Below, piece by piece: positions 54,600 through 64,000 of a stretch of 64,000 nucleotides of DNA (positions are counted from its first letter, which is position 1; each line of letters begins with the position of its first letter). This DNA comes from Mesostigma viride. Lineage: Eukaryota > Streptophyta > Mesostigmatophyceae > Mesostigmatales > Mesostigmataceae. The notes under the pieces were generated by a model. The model did no database searches. It saw nothing but the letters and a program-made list of their open reading frames with translations, and was not told where the DNA came from. Made by a program: the position numbers and the translations under genes. The DNA is taken from contig RPFO01000082.1 in assembly GCA_009746045.1 (NCBI GenBank), forward strand, positions 2,799,430 through 2,863,429. Direction: 5' to 3'.

Positions 54600-55612
54600 T
54601 GTACGTAGACAAGCCATGATGACCCCATGGGAGCCTGAATCCTCATCATTAAATACATAAATGCCACCCATGTACGTAGACGGGCCATGATGACACCAAT
54701 GGAGCCTGAATCCTCATCATTAATTACATAAATGCCAACCATGTACATACACGCATGATGACACCATGGGAGCCTGAATCCTCATCATTAATTACATAAA
54801 TGCCAACCATGTACGTAGGCCAGCCATGATGACACTGTGGGAGCCTGAATCCTCATCATTAATTTCATACATGCCAACAACACGTAGACGGGCCATAATG
54901 ACACCACGGGAGCCTGAATCCTCATCATTTTTTTTGACATCCATGTACGTAGGCCAGCCATGATGACACCATGGGAGCCTGAATCCTCATCATTTTTTTT
55001 CTGAGACATCCATGTACGTAGGCCAGCCATGATGACACCATGGGAGCCTGAATCCTCATCATTTTCTGAGACATCCATGTACGTAGGCCAGCCATGATGA
55101 CACCATGGGAGCCTGAATCCTCATCATTAAATACATACATGCCATCCATGTACGTAGACAGGCCATGATGACACCATGGGAGCCTGAATCCTCATCATTT
55201 TTTTTGACATCCATGTACGTAGACGGGCCATGATGACACCATGGGAGCCTGAATCCTCTTCATTTTTTTTTCTTTGACATCCATATACGTAGGGCCATGA
55301 TGACACCAATGGAGCCTGAATCCTCATCATTAATTACATACATGCCATCCATGTACGTAGACGGGCCATGATGACACCATGGGAGCCTGAATCCTCATCA
55401 TTTACTATTCCTTGACATCCATGTACGTAGGCCAGCCAGATGACAATGGAGCCTGAATCCTCATCATTAATTACATAAATGCCAACCATGTACGTAGACA
55501 GCCATGATGACACCATGGGAGCCTGAATCCTCATCATTTACATATTCCTTGACATCCATGTACGTAGACGGGCCATGATGACACCATGGGAGCCTGAATC
55601 CTCATCATTAAT
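54600..55612 (-). repeat. 70-bp satellite, inverted arm
   Basis: About 14 monomers in the opposite orientation to the main array (GGAGCCTGAATCCTCATCAT on the plus strand). Confidence 0.95.
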
Positions 55613-56315
55613 TACATTAATTAATTAATTAATAAGCACGTGACTGCGTCACGTGGGTGCCAATACAGAGTAAAGGAACCTTCAACCCTATATACACAGT
55701 GAGAAGGAGGGAGGGCGCCCTAGCTTCTCTCACTGCCGCAGGTGGGCAGGCCACAGAGCGCTCTCTCCACGGCATGGTGCCGGGGCGCAACACTGTGGGT
55801 GCAATACAACCAGTGCAATACCATAGGTAGGCTGACGCATAGCTTATGCTACAAATGTGAGGTGGGCTCAAGACGTCGGCTAATTAAGGCGCAAGCTGAT
55901 GGCCACAAGGTGCCAGAGCTAATTGAAGGTACTATAACGCTGTGCGCTAATATCGTTTCAAGTGCTGTAATGCCTAAGCTATCCCATCATCGATTGCCCC
56001 CATCTAGACAACTAGCTGGAGTGCTCTATCCCGGGGAAGCCCGGGGGGCTTCCACAGTTTCTTGTTGACGTAGAGGTCCCCGCCCCGCCAGTACACTTGG
56101 GGCTTCTCGGGGTTGGTCTTGTGGCGGATGTAGTCGGGCCACTGATCGCGGCGTTGCTGCTGCTGGGCTGGCGTCAGGTCGTCGTCAAGCGACCAGGAGG
56201 TGTCCACCAGCTTCTTGCGGCGAGAGAGGAACCGAACTCGGGCTGTGATGTCGCTGAAGGTGAGGACCACTGGAGGGGGCCCAGCCTTGGCCCGTGGATG
56301 GGGCAGGCGGTAGGA
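55613..56315. other. Spacer between inverted satellite arms, with LINE ORF1 fragment
   Basis: Unique 0.7-kb spacer. On the minus strand 56262-56004 encodes VRFLSRRKKLVDTSWSLDDD, LTPAQQQQRRDQWPDYIRHK and PQVYWRGGDLYVNKKLW, an intact-looking LINE ORF1 C-terminal domain. Near 55638 is the palindrome CACGTGACTGCGTCACGTG; a related CTGCGTCATGTGGGTGCCAAT lies at about 28156. Confidence 0.75.
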
Positions 56316-59300
56316 TTAATTACATGGATGGCATTTATGTATTTAATGATGAGGATTCAGGCTCCCATGGTGTCTCCATGGCTGGCCTACGTACATGGAT
56401 GTCAAGGAATAGTAAATGATGAGGATTCAGGCTCCCATGGTGTCATCATGGCCTGTCTACGTACATGGATGGCATGTATGTAATTAATGATGAGGATTCA
56501 GGCTCCCATGGTGTCATCATGGCTTGTCTACGTACATGGTTGGCATTTATGTAATTAATGAGGAGGATTCAGGCTCCCATGGTGTCATCATGGCTTGTCT
56601 ACGTACATGGTTGGCATTTATGTAATTAATGATGAGGATTCAGGCTCCCATGGTGTCTCCATGGCTGGCCTACGTACATGGATGTCAAGGAATAGTAAAT
56701 GAGGAGGATTCAGGCTCCCATGGTGTCATCATGGCCCGTGTACGTACATGGATGGCATGTATGTAATTAATGAGGAGGATTCAGGCTCCCATGGTGTCAT
56801 CATGGCTGGCCTACGTACATGGATGTCAAAGAAAAAGAAATGATGAGGATTCAGGCTCCCATGGTGTCATCATGGCTGGCCTACGTACATGGATGTCTCA
56901 TAAAATAAATGATGAGGATTCAGGCTCCCATGGTGTCATCATGGCTTGTCTACCTACATTGTTGGCATGTATGTAATTAATGATGAGGATTCAGGCTCCC
57001 ATGGTGTCATCATGGCCCGTCTACGTATATGGATGTCAAAGAAAAAAAAATGACGAGGATTCAGGCTCCCATGGTGTCATCATGGCTGGCCTACGTACAT
57101 GGATGTCTCATAAAAAAATGATGAGGATTCAGGCTCCCATGGTGTCTCCATGGCTGGCCTACGTACATGGATGTCAAGGAATAGTAAATGATGAGGATTC
57201 AGGCTCCCATGGTGTCATCATGGCCCGTGTACGTACATGGATGGCATGTATGTAATTAATGATGAGGATTCAGGCTCCCATGGTGTCATCATGGCCCGTC
57301 TACGTACATGGATGTCAAAGAAAAAAAAATGATGAGGATTCAGGCTCCCATGGTGTCATCATGGCTGGCCTACGTACATGGATGTTTCATAAAAAAAATG
57401 ATGAGGATTCAGGCTCCCATGGTGTCATCATGGCCCGTCTACGTACATGGTTGGCATTTATGTAATTAATGAAGAGGATTCAGGCTCCCATGGTGTCATC
57501 ATGGCCCGTCTACGTACATGGATGTCAAGGAATAGTAAATGATGAGGATTCAGGCTCCCATGGGGTCATCATGGCTTGTCTACGTACATGGTTGGCATTT
57601 ATGTAATTAACGAGGAGGATTCAGGCTCCATTGGTGTCATCATGGCTGGCCTACGTACATGGATGTCAAGGAATAGTAAATGATGAGGATTCAGGCTCCC
57701 ATGGTGTCATCATGGCTTGTCTACGTACATGGTTGGCATTTATGTAATTAATGAGGAGGATTCAGGCTCCCATGGTGTCTCCATGGCTGGCCTACGTACA
57801 TGGATGGCATTTATGTATTTAATGATGAGGATTCAGGCTCCCATGGTGTCATCATGGCTTGTCTACCTACATGGTTGGCATTTATGTAACCTGAATCCTC
57901 TCATTAAGAAAATGAAGAGGATTCAGGCTCCATTGGTGTCATCATGGCTGGCCTACGTACATGGATGTCAAGGAATAGTAAATGATGAGGATTCAGGCTC
58001 CCATGGTGTCATCATGGCCCGTCTACGTACATGGATGTCAAGGAATAGTAAATGATGAGGATTCAGGCTCCCATGGGGTCATCATGGCTTGTCTACGTAC
58101 ATGGTTGGCATTTATGTAATTAACGAGGAGGATTCAGGCTCCATTGGTGTCATCATGGCTGGCCTACGTACATGGATGTCAAGGAATAGTAAATGATGAG
58201 GATTCAGGCTCCCATGGTGTCATCATGGCTTGTCTACGTACATGGTTGGCATTTATGTAATTAATGAGGAGGATTCAGGCTCCCATGGTGTCATCATGGC
58301 CCGTCTACGTACATGGATGGCATTTATGTAATTAATGATGAGGATTCAGGCTCCCATGGGGTCATCATGGCTTGTCTACGTACATGGTTGGCATTTATGT
58401 AATTAATGAGGAGGATTCAGGCTCCCATGGTGTCTCCATGGCTGGCCTACGTACATGGATGTCAAGGAATAGTAAATGATGAGGATTCAGGCTCCCATGG
58501 TGTCATCATGGCCTGTCTACGTACATGGATGGCATGTATGTAATTAATGATGAGGATTCAGGCTCCCATGGTGTCATCATGGCTTGTCTACGTACATGGA
58601 TGGCATGTATGTAATTAATGATGAGGATTCAGGCTCCATTGGTGTCATCATGGCTGGCCTACGTATGTACATGGATGTCAAAGAAAAAAAAAATGATGAG
58701 GATTCAGGCTCCCATGGTGTCATCATTGCCCGTGTATGTACATGGTTGGCATTTATGTAATTAATGATGAGGATTCAGGCTCCATTGGTGTCATCATTGC
58801 CCGTGTATGTACATGGTTGGCATTTATGTATGTAATTAATGATGAGGATTCAGGCTCCATTGGTGTCATCATGGCTGGCCTACGTATGTACATGGATGTC
58901 AAAGAAAAAAAAATGATGAGGATTCAGGCTCCCATGGTGTCATCATGGCCCGTCTACGTACATGGATGTCAAGGAATAGTAAATGATGAGGATTCAGGCT
59001 CCCATGGTGTCAGATGTCATGGCCTGTCTACGTACATGGATGGCATGTATGTAATTAATGATGAGAATTCAGGCTCCATTGGTGTCATCATGGCTGGCCT
59101 ACGTATGTACATGGATGTCAAAGAAAAAAAATGATGAGGATTCAGGCTCCCATGGTGTCATCATGGCCCGTCTACGTACATGGATGTCAAGGAATAGTAA
59201 ATGATGAGGATTCAGGCTCCCATGGTGTCATCATGGCCTGTCTACGTACATGGATGGCATGTATGTATTTAATGATGAGGATTCAGGCTCCCATGGTGTC

Positions 59301-61570
59301 ATCATGGCTGGCCTACGTACATGGATGTCTCAGAAAAAAAATGATGAGGATTCAGGCTCCCATGGTGTCATCATGGCTGGCCTACGTACATGGATGTCAA
59401 AGAAAAAAAAATGATGAGGATTCAGGCTCCCGTGGTGTCATTATGGCCGTCTACGTGTTGTTGGCATGTATGAAATTAATGATGAGGATTCAGGCTCCCA
59501 TAGTGTCATCATGGCTGGCCTACGTACATGGTTGGCATTTATGTAATTAATGATGAGGATTCAGGCTCCCATGGTGTCATCATTGCCCGTGTATGTACAT
59601 GGTTGGCATTTATGTAATTAATGATGAGGATTCAGGCTCCATTGGTGTCATCATGGCCCGTCTACGTACATGGACCGTGGCATTTATGTATTTAATGATG
59701 AGGATTCAGGCTCCCATGGGGTCATTGATGATCATGGCATTTATGTATGTAATTAATGATGAGGATTCAGGCTCCATTGGTGTCATCATGGCTGGCCTAC
59801 GTACATGGATGTCAAGGAATAGTAAATGATGAGGATTCAGGCTCCCATGGTGTCATCATGGCCCGTCTACGTACATGGATGTCAAGGAATAGTAAATGAT
59901 GAGGATTCAGGCTCCCATGGGTCATCATGGCTTGTCTACGTACATGGTTGGCATTTATGTAATTAACGAGGAGGATTCAGGCTCCATTGGTGTCATCATG
60001 GCTGGCCTACGTACATGGATGTCAAGGAATAGTAAATGATGAGGATTCAGGCTCCCATGGTGTCATCATGGCTTGTCTACGTACATGGTTGGCATTTATG
60101 TAATTAATGAGGAGGATTCAGGCTCCCATGGTGTCATCATGGCCCGTCTACGTACATGGATGGCATTTATGTAATTAATGATGAGGATTCAGGCTCCCAT
60201 GGTGTCTCCATGGCTGGCCTACGTACATGGATGTCAAGGAATAGTAAATGATGAGGATTCAGGCTCCCATGGTGTCATCATGGCCCGTCTACGTACATGG
60301 ATGTCAAGGAATAGTAAATGATGAGGATTCAGGCTCCCATGGTGTCAGATGTCATGGCCTGTCTACGTACATGGATGGCATGTATGTAATTAATGATGAG
60401 AATTCAGGCTCCATTGGTGTCATCATGGCTGGCCTACGTATGTACATGGATGTCAAAGAAAAAAAAATGATGAGGATTCAGGCTCCCATGGTGTCATCAT
60501 GGCCCGTCTACGTACATGGATGTCAAGGAATAGTAAATGATGAGGATTCAGGCTCCCATGGTGTCATCATGGCCTGTCTACGTACATGGATGGCATGTAT
60601 GTATTTAATGATGAGGATTCAGGCTCCCATGGTGTCATCATGGCTGGCCTACGTACATGGATGTCTCAGAAAAAAAATGATGAGGATTCAGGCTCCCATG
60701 GTGTCATCATGGCTGGCCTACGTACATGGATGTCAAAGAAAAAAAAATGATGAGGATTCAGGCTCCCGTGGTGTCATTATGGCCCGTCTACGTGTTGTTG
60801 GCATGTATAAAATTAATGATGAGGATTCAGGCTCCCATAGTGTCATCATGGCTGGCCTACGTACATGGTTGGCATTTATGTAATTAATGATGAGGATTCA
60901 GGCTCCCATGGTGTCATCATTGCCCGTGTATGTACATGGTTGGCATTTATGTAATTAATGATGAGGATTCAGGCTCCATTGGTGTCATCATGGCCCGTCT
61001 ACGTACATGGACCGTGGCATTTATGTATTTAATGATGAGGATTCAGGCTCCCATGGGGTCATTGATGATCATGGCATTTATGTATGTAATTAATGATGAG
61101 GATTCAGGCTCCATTGGTGTCATCATGGCTGGCCTACGTATGTACATGGATGTCAAAGAAAAAAAAATGATGAGGATTCAGGCTCCCATGGTGTCATCAT
61201 GGCCCGTCTACGTACATGGATGTCAAGGAATAGTAAATGAGGAGGATTCAGGCTCCCATGGTGTCATCATGGCCCGTGTACGTACATGGATGGCATGTAT
61301 GTAATTAATGAGGAGGATTCAGGCTCCCATGGTGTCATCATGGCTGGCCTACGTACATGGATGTCAAAGAAAAAGAAATGATGAGGATTCAGGCTCCCAT
61401 GGTGTCATCATGGCTGGCCTACGTACATGGATGTCTCATAAAATAAATGATGAGGATTCAGGCTCCCATGGTGTCATCATGGCTTGTCTACCTACATTGT
61501 TGGCATGTATGTAATTAATGATGAGGATTCAGGCTCCCATGGTGTCTCCATGGCTGGCCTACGTACATGA
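56316..61570 (+). repeat. 70-bp satellite, main array (about 74 monomers)
   Basis: Monomers of 70-71 bp share GATGAGGATTCAGGCTCCCA, TGGTGTCATCATGGC and CTACGTACATGGATG, with alternating linkers (TCAAGGAATAGTAAAT, TGGCATTTATGTAATTAAT, TCAAAGAAAAAAA). Blocks are duplicated at higher order: markers at 59011 and 59674 recur at 60346 and 61011 (about 1,336 bp). A block near 56830 recurs near 61370. Frames through it (NDEDSGSHGVIMARLRTWM) are artefacts. Confidence 0.95.
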
Positions 61571-61847
61571 ATTGGTGAGCTATGCTCATTTTATCTATGA
61601 CTAACCTGCTGAGCGGAGAATGCAACGCCGTATAGCACCAAAAGAAAAAATAATTTTAGAAAAAATATTTTTTTGTGCTGGCACCCGTACCCAGCCACCC
61701 AGGTAGGGGTTGGCTGGAGAGGTGGTTGCTATAAAGGGTGGGCTTCCATTCTAGGGAAGCAGGTTGTTTTCTTTTGCCTGAGAACCTCACGTGACCACAA
61801 CACAAAAAACAAAACGCAAGATAACACATCAAGCAGTATAACCTACC

Positions 61848-63001
61848 ATGTCCACAGTGACAGCCCCAGACCGGAATTTCCTAGCGAAACTCAAGCAAGC
61901 AGCCAAGGAGGGATGCACCCCAAAGGAGGCCGCCACTGCGGTTCAGAAGATCCTAGGGGAGGGGAACTGGCTAGAGCGGATCCAGAAGCTCACTCCGGGG
62001 CGTGCCAAGAACGTCATGGACGTCCTGGAGGAACGGGGGTTTGTCAGCGACTGGGATGGGGAGGAGGCCCTGGCCGATGTGCTAGCAGCGCAACTGGGGG
62101 AGGCTATTGCAGAGCCGGACCCACCAGTGTCAGCAGGTGCGGTGGGAACGGGGGGTGTTCCCCCTTCGGCAGGTGGAAGCGGAGGGGCGGGGCATGGTGG
62201 AGCGGGCGCTGGGGAGGACGATGGCGCTCCTGGGGCGATCGACCAGGCTGTGGCGGACCTGGACCGAAACCTAGGTCGGCTGCTGGGGACCGAGACGGGC
62301 TATGCAACGCCAGCTGGAGGGCTTCCATCCCGGCCGGGCAACGCCCGCACTGGCGGAGATATTGGCGACCTAATATCGGCTATGTCGAAGCTGCTGGACC
62401 AGGCAAAGACTCCAGCAGCTGCAAGCCCAGCCGCAGCGACGGCTGCTGGCAGACTGGCGCGCACGAAGGGGGTGGCGCTGAGTGGGCATGCAGTGCCGGT
62501 GCTGGTGAGCAACATGCTGGAGGCGGTGCTGCCAGGAATGCTGGACTACGCGGAGAGCGTGGGGGGAAGTCCATCCGTGCATCGTTAATGCTGACGATGC
62601 ACGGCAGCTCAGCCAGCGGGGAGAGGCGGATGCTGCTCCTGCAGATGGCAGGAATTCTGGACACGATGGTGACAGAATTTGGCTACTGGGCCACGCCACG
62701 CTCCGAAGTAATTCTGGAGCTGGCAGCAGCCGAGTACCTGGCAAAGCTGATCACGGCATGCCAGCTGGTGGATGTGGGGTCGACGGGTTGGAAGGGGACG
62801 CCGTCGGCAATGCTGCCATTCCAGGAGGGTGGAGCAATGCTGGCGTCTCCGGCGGTGCGGGCGGCGATGAGCATGGGGAAGCTGCAGCACAAGCTGGAGC
62901 AGGGTCCGGCAAGAAGGGGCAGGGCGGCCCGTCCAACAACAACAAGTGAGGGAGCGGTGCCTTCTTCCACTACCTCTTCCAGCACCCCTGCCACCTCGTG
63001 A
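61848..63001 (+). CDS. Unrecognised protein, two ORFs joined by a possible -1 frameshift
   Basis: ATG 61848 (context ACCATGTCC) opens MSTVTAPDRNFLAKLKQAAK, then GCTPKEAATAVQKILGEGNW, RAKNVMDVLEERGFVSDWDG, a Gly/Ala-rich linker and helical LISAMSKLLDQAKTP, ending at TAA 62586-62588. In the -1 frame the protein-like sequence continues directly: SIRASLMLTMHGSSASGERR, MLLLQMAGILDTMVTEFGYW, AAAEYLAKLITACQLVDVG and a basic/Ser-Thr tail to TGA 62999-63001. The overlap holds G-GGG-GGA (62561-62567), matching the X-XXY-YYZ slippery form. Joined product about 384 aa. It could be Gag- or ORF1-like, or one gene with a missing G. No family was recognised. Confidence 0.5.
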
Positions 63002-64000
63002 CTGGTGGCAGCAGGTACGCTCAGGCCGTAGGCGCGATAGGATGAGTCGGGCTTTTAATGCTCGCACACTAGCCTGTCAGACGGTTAGGGCGTTAAACTG
63101 GATGGGGGGGGGGGGCGAGACCCGCCTGCTGTAGGTTCAGCCCGTGTGCCCGGGCCTCTGCAGCAGGCGGCCCTAGATGGGATCGATGATGCTTGCAGGT
63201 CCTTTGTCCGCCGGAACGGTGGTTCCGTAGCGGCAATGGCAGGATCTGTAGTGGATGGGGGTGAATATGCTGAAGGAGCCCCTTACGAACCGTTAGTGGC
63301 CGCACGCTTGGCTTTGCCTGGTCCGGGGAAGGTGGCCAAGTGGATGTGCTGAACTTACTACCCCCTCTTGGGGAGCAATTTTGAATGATGAGAGTAGGAT
63401 GGTAAGGTCCTGTTTCCACCCACAACCCCTCCTTGTGAAGCACTTCGCCGTACTACGCATGCGATCCCATCCCTCACGAATCGGTCAGAGAGCAAGAAAA
63501 AAGTTAATGTTGAGGGGGTACTGCCCCTACACATGCATCAGCCCCTCACGCGCAGAGAATGCGTAAACCATTCCGGTAAAATGCCGCGCCCCGTAGGTGC
63601 ACCCAAGCTGAGCCCCTTCCTCTTTACCCTCCAAGCTCCTATCTTTGGCCCCAATTTGTAATGGAACGACACCCAAAAGCGGAACTGCCGTCCTTGGGTC
63701 TATGGGCACTCCTTAGATCCATCTTGTGGTCTGAAAAACCCTCTTGGAATACAGAGTTCATATCAGCTAGCTGGGCGCGTCGCTGACATCAATTCCCCCA
63801 TTTGGCTGAACGAAATCAAACGCCAATAAAATGACGGCCAATGGCGGCCTGTCCTCTCCTGGCGCTCGAACTTCACTCGAATATGACACGCGACAAGAAA
63901 GCGGAACTTGTTTGAGAAAACTTTTGAAGTGACGCTTTCCGTAGAACTTCATTCACGGATCCTCGGAACTCGCATCTTTCTTCAGGGAAAACGAACAAAG
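63002..64000. other. No gene assigned
   Basis: A 13-G run near 63105. From about 63480 to 63950 the minus strand shows short, well-composed frames (VSYSSEVRAPGEDRPPLAVI; PIDPRTAVPLLGVVPLQIGA) that might be organelle-derived, but I cannot identify them. Confidence 0.4.

Noticed and set aside
56097-61514. Series of ORFs with NDEDSGSHGVIMARLRTWM repeats
   Set aside because: All derive from the 70-bp satellite; frames change between monomers and no start or domain is conserved.
63080-63160. tRNA-like stretch GGTTAGGGCGTTAAACTGG followed by AGGTTCAGCCC
   Set aside because: Interrupted by a G-run and lacks a foldable cloverleaf.

Overview
This is a eukaryotic nuclear window from the green lineage, most likely a green alga (streptophyte or chlorophyte; the sequence does not settle which). 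The evidence is a spliced plastid-type glutathione reductase (GR), a spliced plant/algal-type D-glycerate 3-kinase (GLYK), GT-AG introns throughout, a nuclear insertion of mitochondrial cox1, and abundant LINE/SINE-like elements, microsatellites and minisatellites. No bacterial operon structure, CRISPR array, rRNA or convincing tRNA gene was found.

Layout. 1-2.9 kb: a TIR-flanked MITE-like element, a (GT)n tract, a 184-bp tandem repeat and scrambled LINE pieces. 3.4-6.0 kb (minus): an eight-zinc-knuckle CNBP/GIS2-like gene in seven coding exons, one only 16 nt long. 8.5-11.9 kb: LINE ORF2 and ORF1 remnants, a tRNA-related SINE-like repeat and other dispersed repeats. 13.0-14.5 kb: a decayed acidic/basic ORF between palindromic subterminal repeats. 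15.2-15.4 kb: in-frame cox1 NUMT. 15.6-24.6 kb (minus): GR, eight coding exons, 601 aa. 26.4-40.7 kb (plus): GLYK, thirteen coding exons, about 480 aa, divergent from GR. 41-46.5 kb: LINE fragments with a restriction-like-endonuclease C-terminus in both orientations, one carrying a nested SINE-like copy. 47.2-50.5 kb (minus): a large DDE-transposase-like gene. 50.7-51.2 kb: repeats with a GCCGGCCGGC core. 53.6-61.6 kb: a 29-bp minisatellite, then a 70-bp satellite in two inverted arrays. 61.8-63.0 kb (plus): an unrecognised ORF pair joined at a possible -1 frameshift site.

GR and GLYK are both predicted plastid enzymes (glutathione redox cycling; last step of photorespiration) and are arranged head to head with 1.9 kb between start codons. 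The most unusual feature is that three introns, in GR, GLYK and the transposase-like gene, begin with tandem repeats whose unit contains the exon 3' end and/or the 5' splice site. The periods are 33, 81 and 72 bp, all multiples of three. This suggests that exon-intron boundaries seed minisatellites here. The GLYK P-loop also lacks its lysine in this sequence, which needs checking. All exon joins were deduced by reading the sequence and family knowledge; no alignment or database search was run.
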